A DNA stretch of 64,000 nt from Ignavibacteriota bacterium (GCA_016218085.1 JACREY010000017.1:22187-86186); one strand, 5' to 3'; counted from the first letter of the stretch, positions 32,929 through 42,032 are shown. A program made the numbers and translations. The notes: a model not told the origin generated them from the sequence alone.

Positions 32929-35082
32929 TTATTTTACAATTTTCATTTCGGAAATAAGATTTTTAGCACCTGCAAACTTATCTATAATCAGAAGTACATA
33001 CCTGATATCGACATTTATGCATCTCTGAAGTGCAGGATCGAAATGCAAATCGCTGCTCATTGCTTCGGAATTCCCGTCGAATGCTATGCCGATAAGTTCC
33101 CCGTCTGCATTGATTACAGGACTTCCGGAATTCCCTCCCGTTATATCATTGTCGGTCAGGAAGCAAACGGGCATTTTTTTCCCGATGCCGTACATTCCGA
33201 AATCCTTGTTCGCAAAAATCGACTTTAACTTATCCGGCACAATGAATTCCTCATTGGTTGCGTCTTCCTTTTCCAGTATTCCTTCCATCGTGGTTGCGTA
33301 ATCGTAATGCACCGCATCCCTTGGGTCATAGGGTATCACTTTGCCGAACGTTATTCTCATCGAGCTGTTTGCGTCAGGATAAAAATCTTTTTCATTCTTT
33401 AACTCCCTTAAACCGGCTATATACATTCTCTTTGCCCTTACAAGCCTCTGGTTGAATGAGGAATATTTTGCAAGAACTTTCTGGTTGTTTTCAAGCATAG
33501 AATAATATGTCAGTATAGCCGGGTCCTTTTCAATTTTATTCCTGTCAGGATTTTTTATAAATTCAAACAGTTTTTCCTTTGTCGAGAACACCGAATTTTC
33601 ATAAACATATTCGGCATATTTATTAAAATCACCGCCAAATTCCTCCTCCACTTTTTTGAAGATGCCGGGATGAAATTCTTTAGGAATGTCATCGTAAAAA
33701 TATTTAAGCAGCTTTGCAAATATTTTTTTATCTATAGTGTAGTCATAATCCTTGTAAAACTGCTCTGCATTTAATTTTACCGATTCCGTTAATTCCGCGG
33801 ATAAGTTTCCCTGCTTCACCGAATCGGCAATGTATCCGTAATTCTGAATGAAATTCATCAGCTCACATCCGTTTGAATATGCAATTTCAAAGAAGTAGAA
33901 ATTTACCAGAGTATATTTTGTATCCGTTCTTTCCTTGTAAATTTCCTCGAATTCATTTATCACATTTCCGTATTTCTGTGATAAGACAGGGTCCTTTTTG
34001 ACTTTTGAATTAAAATCCTGCTCGGTTTTCCTTTTATCTTCAACTACCTTAAGCTTTCTTATTGCCTTTGTTTCTTCGAGGTCTTTTTTCCAGAAGTTGG
34101 CAAGATAAGCATATTTATCCGCGTACTTAATTCTGATACCGGCATCCGTGTCCATGTATTCCTTCATTATTTTCATCTTTGCATTTTTCAGCTTTACCGA
34201 AGCCGCATTAGTATAATCGGACTTGAATTTTACCCCGCTTGAAGGCAGGTATCTGTCTGTGAATCCCGGATAACCCCATATCATTGCAAAATCATTTTCA
34301 TTATACCCTTTCAATGAAATCGGGAGAAAGTGTTTCGGCTTTAACGGGATATTATTTACTGAATAATCAGCCGGCTTGCCGTCCGGTCCCGAATAAATCC
34401 TGAAAATTGTAAAGTCACCCGTATGCCTCGGCCACATCCAGTTATCGGTATCTCCGCCGAACTTTCCGATTGAAGAAGGAGGAGCGCCTACCAGCCTTAC
34501 ATCCCTGTATGTTTCATAAACATATAAATAATATTCATTGCCGTTTAACATTGAATATACATTTGCTTCGTATCCGTTTCCCCCGGTTGCATCTTCAACT
34601 ATCCTTTGAATAGCTTCATTAATTTTAGCGTTTCTTTCCCTGTCGGGTGCATCGAACGGCACACCCTGCAATACTTTATCTGTTACTTTTTCAATGCGAA
34701 CAAGAAGCGATGCCGTTTTACCCAGACAGGGCAGTTCTTCAGCTTTGCTTTTCGCCCAGAATCCATCTTTTAAATAATCGTGCTCAACAGTCGAATGAGA
34801 CTGAATATTTCCGTACCCGCAATGGTGGTTTGTCAGGAGCAAGCCTTCGTGTGAAATAAGTTCAGCGGTGCACTGACCGTAGTCGAGCATTACTATGGCA
34901 TCTTTCAGACTCGGCTTGTTCAGATTATACATCCGGTCGATGCTCAGATTCAATCCGAGCCTTTGCATTTCAGGATAAATTTTATCCAGGCCTGACGGTA
35001 TCCACATTCCCTCATCAGCAATAGAGGAGAAATATGAACCCGTTACAAAGATAATTGCAAAAAGAAATGTTTTGAATTTCAT
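32929..35082 (-). CDS. S46-family dipeptidyl-peptidase (DPP7/DPP11-like)
   Basis: 717 residues with a signal peptide (to about 22). The S46 start D-E-G-M-W-I-P and the catalytic His in T-N-H-H-C-G-Y (His-86/87) are present, and Ser-652 lies in G-G-N-S-G-S-P. Residue 670, 18 after the Ser, is Gly (F-D-G-N); in Porphyromonas enzymes the equivalent position is Gly in DPP7 and Arg in DPP11, so a DPP7-like preference for hydrophobic P1 residues is inferred. It should release dipeptides from extracellular peptides in the periplasm or at the surface. Co-transcribed with the hydrolase-rhodanese gene downstream. Confidence 0.9.
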   Translation of the reverse strand: MKFKTFLFAIIFVTGSYFSSIADEGMWIPSGLDKIYPEMQRLGLNLSIDRMYNLNKPSLKDAIVMLDYGQCTAELISHEGLLLTNHHCGYGNIQSHSTVEHDYLKDGFWAKSKAEELPCLGKTASLLVRIEKVTDKVLQGVPFDAPDRERNAKINEAIQRIVEDATGGNGYEANVYSMLNGNEYYLYVYETYRDVRLVGAPPSSIGKFGGDTDNWMWPRHTGDFTIFRIYSGPDGKPADYSVNNIPLKPKHFLPISLKGYNENDFAMIWGYPGFTDRYLPSSGVKFKSDYTNAASVKLKNAKMKIMKEYMDTDAGIRIKYADKYAYLANFWKKDLEETKAIRKLKVVEDKRKTEQDFNSKVKKDPVLSQKYGNVINEFEEIYKERTDTKYTLVNFYFFEIAYSNGCELMNFIQNYGYIADSVKQGNLSAELTESVKLNAEQFYKDYDYTIDKKIFAKLLKYFYDDIPKEFHPGIFKKVEEEFGGDFNKYAEYVYENSVFSTKEKLFEFIKNPDRNKIEKDPAILTYYSMLENNQKVLAKYSSFNQRLVRAKRMYIAGLRELKNEKDFYPDANSSMRITFGKVIPYDPRDAVHYDYATTMEGILEKEDATNEEFIVPDKLKSIFANKDFGMYGIGKKMPVCFLTDNDITGGNSGSPVINADGELIGIAFDGNSEAMSSDLHFDPALQRCINVDIRYVLLIIDKFAGAKNLISEMKIVK

Positions 35083-35278
35083 AAATTTATTTTTTGGTTT
35101 AAAATGATTGAAAAATATGATTGGTATAAATATTAAATTTTAATGAATAACAGTAATTATGCTTTAACAATATTTTTCCGGCAAAGACTTACAAGTATAT
35201 TTACGACACAATATAATGCAAGTTTCGGTTTATTTCTGAGTTTATTTCGGAATCCTGAAGTGAAAAATCGAATTGAAT

Positions 35279-35307
35279 ACGGCGTATTTCCCGGTGAAAT
35301 ACGCCGT
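35279..35307 (-). terminator. Stem-loop after the M56/TonB gene
   Basis: Perfect 12-base stem ACGGCGTATTTC / GAAATACGCCGT (35279-35290, 35296-35307) with a CCGGT loop. It follows the stop of the minus-strand gene at 35322 by 15 bases. No good T run follows on the minus strand, so it may terminate weakly or protect the mRNA end. Confidence 0.6.
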
Positions 35308-35321
35308 GAATTTCAGTAGTT

Positions 35322-36536
35322 TTACTGCAGTTTAAAGTTAAATGGCAGGGACATCTTTACATCAACAAATTTCCCTTTAATCTGGCCGGGACTCCAGTCA
35401 GGCATTAAACCGACAACACGCATCCCCTCTTTATCCATTTCGGGATGGGTACTGAGGGATACATTTATATTTTCTATCTTACCGCTTTTGGTAACAGTAA
35501 AATCAATAACGACCTTTCCCTGGATTTTATTCTCCCTGCATATTTCGGGATATTTTACATTTGAAATAATAAATTTCTGAAGAGCTTTTTCCCCTCCGGG
35601 AAACACAGGCATAACATCCGGATTGACATAAACCGAATCCGAAATTATTAACACCGGAGTTTTTGAGGGTAAATCATTTATACCGAATAAAATCAAAGCT
35701 GTGAGGGCGAAGGGCAAAAGGAATGCATATTTCAGAGAAGATGAAATATTCGATTTTTCGCGATTCATCATGGTGAATCTCCTTTTAATTATTGATTTGT
35801 GAATATTGTTTGTTAAATCGTTGACCTGAATTCCAAGCGACATAGAAAGCAGAAGCTGCTGGTACCCTAATTTATCGAATCCCTTCAGCAATACTCCTTC
35901 ATCTGCAAGGTATTCATGAATTGATTTTAAAGACTTTCTGTAGAGCCACGTGAACGGATTGAACCACTGTATTATGGTTAATAACTCAAGTAAAATTAAA
36001 TCAACGCTGTGCCTCTGGTCGATATGAACTTTTTCGTGAATAACAATTTTTTCAATATCTTCTTCATTGAATTTGCTGTTTAGGAATATAAGCCCGAAAA
36101 AAGAAAACGGAGCGTAATTTGAATCCGTAAAAACTATCTTTATTCCCTCCCTTCTGGAAATACCGTATTTCCCTATAAGCCTGTAAATCTGCACAAGCTG
36201 AATAAGGAACCTGATGGAAAAAATTGCAACGCCTGTCAGGTATATAACGGTTAGCACCTGAAAGACCGATAAATTGGATAAGAAAGCTGTCTGAAGCTCT
36301 TCTGGCTTTACCGTGATTGCGTCAAGAAATATCCTTGTGGATATGCTTCCGAATGATGTGATTGCAGAGAAATTAAAAGCCGGAAGTATAATTGAAAACA
36401 AAATTGATGCAAACAGGTAATAGCGGTTTATCGTGAAGAATGTGTCCTTTCTCATAAATGCCCACCAGGCAAGATATAGTATTCCAAGACAGATGAATGA
36501 GCGTGCCAGATAAATCAAAAGATTATCCATAATCAA
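35322..36536 (-). CDS. BlaR1/MecR1-type M56 peptidase with a C-terminal TonB domain
   Basis: 404 residues. Four or so N-terminal membrane helices (near 5-25, 36-55, 90-112 and 265-285) surround a zinc-peptidase site H-E-K-V-H (HExxH) followed by H-E-Y-L-A-D-E. A TonB C-terminal-like domain at about 315-404 (I-Q-G-K-V-V-I-D-F-T-V-T-K-S-G-K-I) replaces the penicillin-binding sensor of BlaR1. In this family the peptidase half relays a signal that ends with BlaI repressor cleavage. It overlaps the blaI-like gene by four bases. What the TonB half senses or energises is unknown. Confidence 0.88.
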   Translation of the reverse strand: MIMDNLLIYLARSFICLGILYLAWWAFMRKDTFFTINRYYLFASILFSIILPAFNFSAITSFGSISTRIFLDAITVKPEELQTAFLSNLSVFQVLTVIYLTGVAIFSIRFLIQLVQIYRLIGKYGISRREGIKIVFTDSNYAPFSFFGLIFLNSKFNEEDIEKIVIHEKVHIDQRHSVDLILLELLTIIQWFNPFTWLYRKSLKSIHEYLADEGVLLKGFDKLGYQQLLLSMSLGIQVNDLTNNIHKSIIKRRFTMMNREKSNISSSLKYAFLLPFALTALILFGINDLPSKTPVLIISDSVYVNPDVMPVFPGGEKALQKFIISNVKYPEICRENKIQGKVVIDFTVTKSGKIENINVSLSTHPEMDKEGMRVVGLMPDWSPGQIKGKFVDVKMSLPFNFKLQ

Positions 36537-36922
36537 TTCTCCGTTTTTTTCTTTTTTATTTCCCTCTCCATCAGCTTTTTGAGCTCTTCAAGTTCGGCAA
36601 GGGATAAATTATTCTGGTTTGTAAAAAAAGATACAAGGTGCTTGTATGAATTGCTGAAATAATCTTTCATGAAGCTTCCCATAAAATGCTTCGTGTATTC
36701 CGCCTTGCTAATGAGAGGATAGTATTCGTACGTCTTCCCGTAATCAGTGTGTCCGATGAATCCCTTTTTCTCGAGTATGCGGATTATAGTGGAAACCGTG
36801 TTGTATGCAGGCTTGCTCTTCGGAGGAAATTTTTCTATTACATCCTTTACAAATCCCTTTTCCAGCTCCCAAAGAACCTGCATCACCTGCTCTTCCGCCT
36901 TTGTTAAATGTGTGATTTTCAT
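36533..36922 (-). CDS. BlaI/MecI/CopY-family transcriptional repressor
   Basis: 129 residues from the ATG at 36922; upstream in-frame codons lack homology and would cover an operator. A winged-helix domain (about 3-75: T-K-A-E-E-Q-V-M-Q-V-L-W-E-L, P-A-Y-N-T-V-S-T-I-I-R-I-L-E-K-K-G) is followed by the dimerisation helices. These repressors bind palindromes in their own promoter and are removed by the M56 partner, whose gene overlaps the 3' end. Three matching palindromes lie immediately upstream. Confidence 0.92.
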   Translation of the reverse strand: MKITHLTKAEEQVMQVLWELEKGFVKDVIEKFPPKSKPAYNTVSTIIRILEKKGFIGHTDYGKTYEYYPLISKAEYTKHFMGSFMKDYFSNSYKHLVSFFTNQNNLSLAELEELKKLMEREIKKKKTEN

Positions 36923-36928
36923 TTTATC

Positions 36929-36998
36929 AACTAAAGTTTTAGTTATTCTGTACAAATATATAACTAATAAATTAGTTTGTCAACTAAAAAATTAGTTG
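36929..36998. promoter_or_regulatory. Three-site operator for the BlaI-type repressor
   Basis: Three near-identical palindromes AACTAA-N4-TTAGTT at 36929-36944, 36962-36977 and 36982-36997 lie within 7-75 bases upstream of the repressor start. Their first bases are 33 and 20 apart, so two sites are on the same helix face. Palindromes of this AT-rich kind are the usual BlaI/CopY targets. The first site overlaps the probable ribosome-binding region. The third extends to CAACTAA/TTAGTTG. This strongly suggests autoregulation. Confidence 0.88.
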
Positions 36999-37069
36999 AC
37001 AGAAAAATAATTCCGCAATAAAAAACCCTGCCGGGGCAGGGTAAATTCAGAACCGGGATTAGGAATAAA

Positions 37070-37552
37070 TTAGATTATTTCTAATTCTTTTAAAATTCTT
37101 CCGAGAACTCTTAACCTCTCACTGATAATTTCATCATCCTCGCGCAGACATTTGTCGAACAACTCGATGTCTTCAGTAATGTGTTCATTGTCAGTGCAGA
37201 CAGATACATTCATAGCACCGCCCTGCACGCCAATCCTGTCGAGCAGCGGATAGTTCGGATAATCTTTTTCATTCTTGAAATATCTTTCCTTGAATACAAG
37301 CTTTGTCCTGCAAATCAAAATCGCCAAATCAAGTGCGCGGTGAAGAGGCATTTCTTCTGATTGGCGGGACCATTTTTCTCCAGTGTGCCGCCATATCTTC
37401 GCTGAAATATCAAGTTTTCCCCTGTCATTCCACTGTGCTAATCCGAGCGAAAGCCCTTTTGCATCCGTATTTAATGCCAGTCTCCCGTCAACTTTTTCGT
37501 ATTCTTCCGATACAATTACCGGCTTATGCTTTAATTCTGTTGGTATTTTCAT
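37070..37552 (-). CDS. Conserved hypothetical protein (possibly DUF6530)
   Basis: 160 residues, cytosolic. Distinct features: K-H-K-P-V-I-V-S-E-E-Y, L-S-L-G-L-A-Q-W-N-D-R-G-K-L-D-I-S-A-K-I-W-R-H and S-R-Q-S-E-E-M-P-L-H-R-A-L-D-L. The strings look like a conserved family of unknown function, and I believe it corresponds to DUF6530, but I could not check. Upstream there is an 11-base inverted repeat that may be its operator. Role unknown. Confidence 0.7.
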   Translation of the reverse strand: MKIPTELKHKPVIVSEEYEKVDGRLALNTDAKGLSLGLAQWNDRGKLDISAKIWRHTGEKWSRQSEEMPLHRALDLAILICRTKLVFKERYFKNEKDYPNYPLLDRIGVQGGAMNVSVCTDNEHITEDIELFDKCLREDDEIISERLRVLGRILKELEII

Positions 37553-37564
37553 ATTTTTTTCTTT

Positions 37565-37595
37565 TTACTAATTTAGTAGTTTAGTAAATTAGTAA
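37565..37595. promoter_or_regulatory. Inverted repeat upstream of the 37070-37552 gene
   Basis: Perfect 11-base arms TTACTAATTTA / TAAATTAGTAA with a 9-base gap, 13 bases upstream of the minus-strand start codon. The half-site (CTAA..TTAG) resembles the operator set at 36929-36998 but the spacing differs, so a different or related regulator is possible. Confidence 0.5.
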
Positions 37596-37611
37596 TAATT
37601 TTATGAAAAAG

Positions 37612-37642
37612 CAATAAAAAAAGGGTGCCTGCTTGCACCCTT
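37612..37642 (-). terminator. Terminator for hutU
   Basis: Stem AAGGGTGC / GCACCCTT (37621-37628, 37635-37642), followed on the minus strand by TTTTTT. It lies about 85 bases after the hutU stop, past a repeat array. Confidence 0.8.
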
Positions 37643-37666
37643 ATAATTTACTAATAATTCACGATT

Positions 37667-37695
37667 GCACGCTCTTTGTGTCCGCTGTGGTGGAA
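37667..37695 (+). repeat. Modular repeat: conserved core plus decayed palindrome (copy 2)
   Basis: CACGCTCTTTGTGTCC followed by CGCTGTGGTGGA. The palindrome has changed by G-T and T-G exchanges that still pair in RNA. Same core as 26215 and 44891. Confidence 0.7.
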
Positions 37696-37700
37696 CTATT

Positions 37701-37728
37701 CACGACTCACGATTGACGATTGACGATT
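37701..37728 (-). repeat. Seven-base tandem repeat abutting the hutU stop codon
   Basis: Four heptamers on the plus strand: CACGACT, CACGATT, GACGATT, GACGATT; the last one touches the hutU stop (37728-37730). A related CACGATT lies at 37659. Confidence 0.75.
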
Positions 37729-39377
37729 TAATCCAGCATCGGAATCTTAATTCCAAATTTCTTTTTATTCTCGATTGCCCTTTCGTAACCTGCGTCCGCG
37801 TGTCTGACAATTCCCATTCCCGGGTCATAGGTCAGGCATCTTTCGAGTCTGGCTTCGGCTTCGGGAGTGCCGTCCGCTACGATTACCATTCCAGCGTGAA
37901 TGGAATTACCGATTCCCACTCCCCCTCCGTGATGCAGGGAAATCCAGCTTGCTCCGCCTATAGCATTCAAAGCAAAATTAAGCACCGGCCAGTCTGCTAT
38001 TGCATCGGAACCGTCTTTCATTTTTTCCGTTTCACGGTTCGGCGATGCCACGCTTCCGCAGTCGAGATGGTCGCGACCTATTACAATCGGAGCTTTCACC
38101 TTTCCGGTTTTTACTAAATCATTAAATACCTTCCCTGCCTTTGCCCTGTCTCCGTATCCCAGCCAGCAAATGCGCGAAGGCAATCCCTGGAAATGTATTT
38201 TTTCTTTTGCCGCTTTAAGCCATTTATGAAGGAGCGCATCATCAGGGAAAAGCTTCATTATAGCTTCATCAGTAGTAAAAATATCATTCGGGTCACCCGA
38301 GAGCGCAGCCCATCTGAAAGGTCCTTTGCCATCGCAGAATAGCGGACGTATATATTCGGGCACAAATCCCGGTATTTCAAACGCCTCTGCAAATCCGTTT
38401 GCCTCAGCTTCGCCTCTTAAGTTATTCCCGTAATCAAAAGTTATTGCGCCCTTCTTCATAAATTCCCACATTGTCTTGCAATGAACAACAGCAGTCTTCT
38501 TTGCAAGCTCCTGATATTTTGCAGGATTCGATTTTCTTAACTCAACTGCATCTTCGAATTTCATTCCCATCGGCACGTAACCATTGAGCATATCGTGAGC
38601 GGAAGTTTGGTCGGTTAATACATCGGGAATAATTCCGCGTTTTAATATTTCAGGCAGAACTTCACCCGCATTACCCACAAGCCCGATAGACTTTGCTATC
38701 TTTTTTTCCTTTGCTTCAAGAACAAGTTTCAGAGCCTCATCTATGCTTTCAGTCATCACATCGCAGTATCCCGTATCGAGTCTTTTTTGTATTCTTGTTT
38801 TATCCACATCTATTCCGAGGAATGCTCCGCCATTCAGCGTTGCCGCAAGCGGCTGTGCGCCGCCCATTCCGCCGAGCCCGGCAGTAAGAACGAATTTTCC
38901 CGAAAGCGTTCCGCCGAAATGCTTTTTCGCTGCAGAAGCAAATGTTTCGTATGTTCCCTGAAGTATTCCCTGCGTACCGATATAAATCCATGAGCCTGCC
39001 GTCATCTGTCCGTACATTGTAAGCCCGAGTCCTTCGAGTCTCCTGAATTCATCCCATGTTGCCCATTTCGGGACTATCTGCGAATTTGATATAATCACTC
39101 TCGGAGCATTTTTATGTGTTTTAAAAACCGCAACGGGCTTGCCCGATTGTACGAGCATTGTTTCATCTCCTTCTAAAGTTTTTAGTGTCGCTACTATTGC
39201 ATCGAAGCATTCCCAGTTTCTTGCCGCTTTTCCCGAGCCGCCGTAAACCACTAAATCCTGCGGACGCTCTGCCACATCGGGGTCCAGGTTATTCATAAGC
39301 ATTCTCATTGCCGCTTCTGCCTGCCAGTTCTTGCAGGTCATCTTTGTTCCGGTTGGTGCTTTTACTGTTCTTGACAT
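37728..39377 (-). CDS. hutU: Urocanate hydratase
   Basis: 549 residues, near the usual 555. It converts urocanate to imidazolone propionate in histidine breakdown, using a tightly bound NAD. Visible features: [24 protein letters not shown], the NAD-binding region G-L-V-G-N-A-G-E, the catalytic Cys in [13 protein letters not shown], and [13 protein letters not shown]. No other hut gene is in the window. It ends in a heptamer repeat. Confidence 0.97.
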   Translation of the reverse strand: MSRTVKAPTGTKMTCKNWQAEAAMRMLMNNLDPDVAERPQDLVVYGGSGKAARNWECFDAIVATLKTLEGDETMLVQSGKPVAVFKTHKNAPRVIISNSQIVPKWATWDEFRRLEGLGLTMYGQMTAGSWIYIGTQGILQGTYETFASAAKKHFGGTLSGKFVLTAGLGGMGGAQPLAATLNGGAFLGIDVDKTRIQKRLDTGYCDVMTESIDEALKLVLEAKEKKIAKSIGLVGNAGEVLPEILKRGIIPDVLTDQTSAHDMLNGYVPMGMKFEDAVELRKSNPAKYQELAKKTAVVHCKTMWEFMKKGAITFDYGNNLRGEAEANGFAEAFEIPGFVPEYIRPLFCDGKGPFRWAALSGDPNDIFTTDEAIMKLFPDDALLHKWLKAAKEKIHFQGLPSRICWLGYGDRAKAGKVFNDLVKTGKVKAPIVIGRDHLDCGSVASPNRETEKMKDGSDAIADWPVLNFALNAIGGASWISLHHGGGVGIGNSIHAGMVIVADGTPEAEARLERCLTYDPGMGIVRHADAGYERAIENKKKFGIKIPMLD

Positions 39378-39477
39378 ATTATTTATATAAAAATTTAATT
39401 TAAAACCGCTGATGTATTATATAATAATTTAAATATTTAAAATTTTAAAAAATATTTAGAAATATTTCTCCGTTTAA

Positions 39478-40506
39478 TTACTTATTGTCTTCTTTTGCAT
39501 TGTTAAACGGATTCGAACCGAATCGATAGCTCATTGCAATAAACGGGTTAAAAATTCCCGTTTCTCTGTTAAGAGCATCCACATCTCCGGGTTTAATGGT
39601 CTGAAATTCCGTAAACCTTCCCGAAGGTCGCAAATCCCATCTGAAAAGCACCCCGGCAATAAAATTCAAATTCCAGTTATATGTGAATGATATTCCGCCG
39701 AGAATTACAGGTCTGTTCAAATCAATTCCTATTCCACCGCAGGGACCAATACACCAGTTATCATTCTTCCTTTCCGATGAAATCCAGGAGAAAAATATCG
39801 CCGGCACAAAATCACCTTCCGTTCTGCTCTTATCCGTTAAAGTCGCAATGCAGGAATCCGGCGTAATCTGCCTTAAATTAAAAACCCTTGACTGTAGAAA
39901 GACATTTGAAGCAAATGCAAAACCGTAAGACGTCAACCACTCTCCTCTAGTGCCTGCATCATAAATTACTGTCCATTTTTTTCCGTCTTCACGTTCGATT
40001 GTTATTACTAATTTTTCCCCTTTCGATATTCCCTTTGCATAAGAAAAATCTTTTTTTGTATGATATACTAATTTATCCGCATAATTAATAATATCACTTG
40101 CTTGTGATTGGCACGAATCATTTTTTAGTTTTTTTGTTAAATCGTTAATCTCATTGATATATTGAGACACTTCTTTTTCTTCTTTAACATTTGAAAGACT
40201 GTCACAAGCAGTTTTTAATTTGCTGAGTATAATTCCGCACATAGTTGTTTCGGGAACTCTAGTTGTTTCTAATATTTTATTATCTAATTTTTCAATCGGA
40301 GTAACTACTTTTACCGCATTGACATAATAGCTTTTTGTCGGAATTAAATTAATTATTTTCGTTTTAAAAACAGAGCAAGGGTCAACACTTACCGTAACTA
40401 TAGTTCCTGCATCATTCGCCGCAAGGTTAATTATTCTTCCGTCCTGTGCATAAGTTACGCAGAAAATCAGAACCGTAAATATAATACAAAAAATTATTTT
40501 TTTCAT
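39478..40506 (-). CDS. Hypothetical exported protein with a possible outer-membrane beta-barrel end
   Basis: 342 residues with a signal peptide (to about 20, T-Y-A/Q). The first 150 mature residues include a Cys-containing helical stretch (C-G-I-I-L-S-K-L-K-T-A-C and later C-Q-S-Q-A). The last 140 residues alternate strands typical of an outer-membrane barrel (G-G-I-S-F-T-Y-N-W-N-L-N-F-I-A-G-V-L-F-R-W) and end with I-A-M-S-Y-R-F-G. No family recognised. It stands alone on the minus strand between hutU and the island. Confidence 0.65.
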   Translation of the reverse strand: MKKIIFCIIFTVLIFCVTYAQDGRIINLAANDAGTIVTVSVDPCSVFKTKIINLIPTKSYYVNAVKVVTPIEKLDNKILETTRVPETTMCGIILSKLKTACDSLSNVKEEKEVSQYINEINDLTKKLKNDSCQSQASDIINYADKLVYHTKKDFSYAKGISKGEKLVITIEREDGKKWTVIYDAGTRGEWLTSYGFAFASNVFLQSRVFNLRQITPDSCIATLTDKSRTEGDFVPAIFFSWISSERKNDNWCIGPCGGIGIDLNRPVILGGISFTYNWNLNFIAGVLFRWDLRPSGRFTEFQTIKPGDVDALNRETGIFNPFIAMSYRFGSNPFNNAKEDNK

Positions 40507-40818
40507 ATTGTTTTATTTTATGATTTAAGAAATCTGTTTTTTTAAGATTATTCTTAACCGGAGGCGTCGGATCCCGTATTTATTCCGCAAATAATTAGTA
40601 AATAATAAAAGTTTTTTCAGGCTCCTCCGCTTTTCCTGTTATCCGAATTGATTTTGTCAATATTTGTAATTTATTAAAGCGGGATTTCATAATCAAGATT
40701 TATTTTTATGTTTAAAACCGTTTTATTTCCTCGAAAACCGGCGAAATAAAGCGCTTTCCATAGAATTTTAATGATTCATTTCTTGTTTTTAAAAAGAAAT
40801 TACAAAAAGGAGAACAAA
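40507..40818. other. 312-base intergenic region
   Basis: Separates a minus-strand exported protein from the plus-strand CADD-like gene, so it should hold two divergent promoters. I see a six-base inverted repeat CGGAGG / CCTCCG (40559-40564 and 40624-40629) with a 59-base loop, which could be the ends of a structured RNA but is short enough to be chance. No riboswitch family is recognised. Confidence 0.5.
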
Positions 40819-41376
40819 ATGAATTTAAAGCATAAACTGCTCGACCATCCGTTTTATCAGGCGTGGGAAAAAGGTGAAATCACAAAAGAACAGCTTTCAT
40901 CATACGCAGCATCCTATAATGAATTTATCAAAATGATTCCCGAATTCTGGTCGGCTGTGATTTCCACATTCGATTCAAAAAGCGAAGAGGGCAAAAAAAT
41001 AATCGGAGATGAAACCGCTCACGTTAATCTCTGGAAAAAATGGTCTGATACTCTTCCCGGTTCGGAAAATTTCCCGTCAATGGATAGTGAAATTAATGCC
41101 TTCGCGGGTATGAATCCGTCTGAACTGCTCGGCGCTATCCACGCATTCGAAATCCAGCAGCCCGATGTCGCGAGAACAAAAAAGGAAGGGCTGATGAAGC
41201 ATTATGGTTTCAATGAAAGCGATTTGATTTATTTTGACGAACATATGAATGAAGCAGAACATATCGGGTACGGAGATATGCTTGCAAAGAATTTTACAGA
41301 CCGCAACGAATTCGAAAAAGGATTTGAAAAAGGCTCTCAGATAATTTATAACAGCCTCGATAAATTCATAAACTGA
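40819..41376 (+). CDS. CADD-like heme-oxygenase-fold metal oxidase
   Basis: 185 residues from the ATG at 40819, which follows AAAGGAG. The helical protein has G-D-E-T-A-H-V-N-L-W (Glu/His), H-A-F-E-I-Q-Q-P-D-V-A-R-T-K (Glu, Lys) and Y-F-D-E-H-M-N-E-A-E-H (His/Glu/His), the layout of heme-oxygenase-like diiron or Mn/Fe oxidases. The Chlamydia member CADD makes para-aminobenzoate from its own tyrosine and serves folate synthesis; this is the closest family by motif. The last metal motif reads HxxExxH instead of the usual HxxxDxxH, so the site may differ. It starts the accessory island. Confidence 0.78.
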   Translation: MNLKHKLLDHPFYQAWEKGEITKEQLSSYAASYNEFIKMIPEFWSAVISTFDSKSEEGKKIIGDETAHVNLWKKWSDTLPGSENFPSMDSEINAFAGMNPSELLGAIHAFEIQQPDVARTKKEGLMKHYGFNESDLIYFDEHMNEAEHIGYGDMLAKNFTDRNEFEKGFEKGSQIIYNSLDKFIN

Positions 41377-41397
41377 TTGTTCCACAACTAATAAGGG

Positions 41398-41446
41398 AAA
41401 GGAATTCTTATAAAGTTTATTTTAAAAGGATTCCTTTTTATTTTTA
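41398..41446 (+). terminator. Possible terminator after the CADD-like gene
   Basis: Arms AAAGGAAT / ATTCCTTT (41398-41405, 41430-41437) with a long loop and T-rich tail. Confidence 0.45.
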
Positions 41447-41450
41447 CCAT

Positions 41451-41698
41451 CCCGTCGCGGGTAGTCTCTCCGATGTTTTTTATCGGAGTCTAACCCGTCT
41501 CGGGGAGTCTCTTCGATGTTTTTTATCGGAGGACTCCCGAGAAAATTCTCTGCTAAATAATTATATAATTTAACTACTTCATCAATTATTAACAATTAAT
41601 TCCGTTTGCCACTGATGCACAGATTAATGGCTTAAATTTTACCGGCTAAAGCCATTTTTAATTGCAACTTTACCACGACCTAAAGGTCGTGGCTATTG
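41451..41698 (+). repeat. Island repeat, copy A
   Basis: Composite of three parts. (1) Two hairpin modules of the type CGGGGAGTCTC..CGAT-loop-ATCG..GACTCCCG (41456-41491, 41499-41540). (2) A 68-base conserved core at 41543-41610 (begins AAATTCTCTGCTAAATAATT, ends CCGTTTGCC). (3) Two more hairpins: AATGGCTT / AAGCCATT (41626-41633, 41649-41656) and CCACGACC-TAAA-GGTCGTGG (41673-41692). Copies B and C repeat parts of this between the next genes, in the same orientation. Confidence 0.85.
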
Positions 41699-42032
41699 AG
41701 CGAAAAGAAAAAACAATACCTTAAAAACGTTACCACGCAGGAGCTTGGTAAAGAGATAAAGAAATTTCTTTTTTTGATTTTTTAATTAATATTTAAATCG
41801 CAAACTTGTAATGTCTCATTTATACTGCAATAGCTTTACTATTATTAATATACTTGATATATTCTTTTACAATTTTTAAATTATATCTAATAGAGAAGTT
41901 TAAAGAATTTATATCCTTCTGATTAAATTATTTCCTACTAAAGTTACATTCCTGTTAATAACCCGGATATAAATTATTTTTAAAAAATAAGTTCTGTTTT
42001 CATTTTTTTATACAATTAAAGGAGAAAATTAT
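41699..42032. other. AT-rich spacer before the FISUMP gene
   Basis: 334 bases. It contains a palindrome TTACCACG / CTTGGTAA near 41731-41750 (imperfect), AAAGAAATTTCTTT at 41758-41771 and otherwise AT-rich unstructured sequence that should include the promoter for the gene at 42033 (AAAGGAG just upstream of its start). No coding region seen. Confidence 0.6.

Noticed and set aside
35322..36922. Beta-lactam resistance locus
   Set aside because: The BlaI/M56 pair has no penicillin-binding sensor and no beta-lactamase in the window.
40559..40629. Riboswitch upstream of the CADD-like gene
   Set aside because: Only a six-base end stem is visible and no known riboswitch consensus fits.
41486..41492. 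Integron attC core site (GTCTAAC)
   Set aside because: Fits RYYYAAC by chance in copy A only; copies B and C lack it and no GTTRRRY partner was found.
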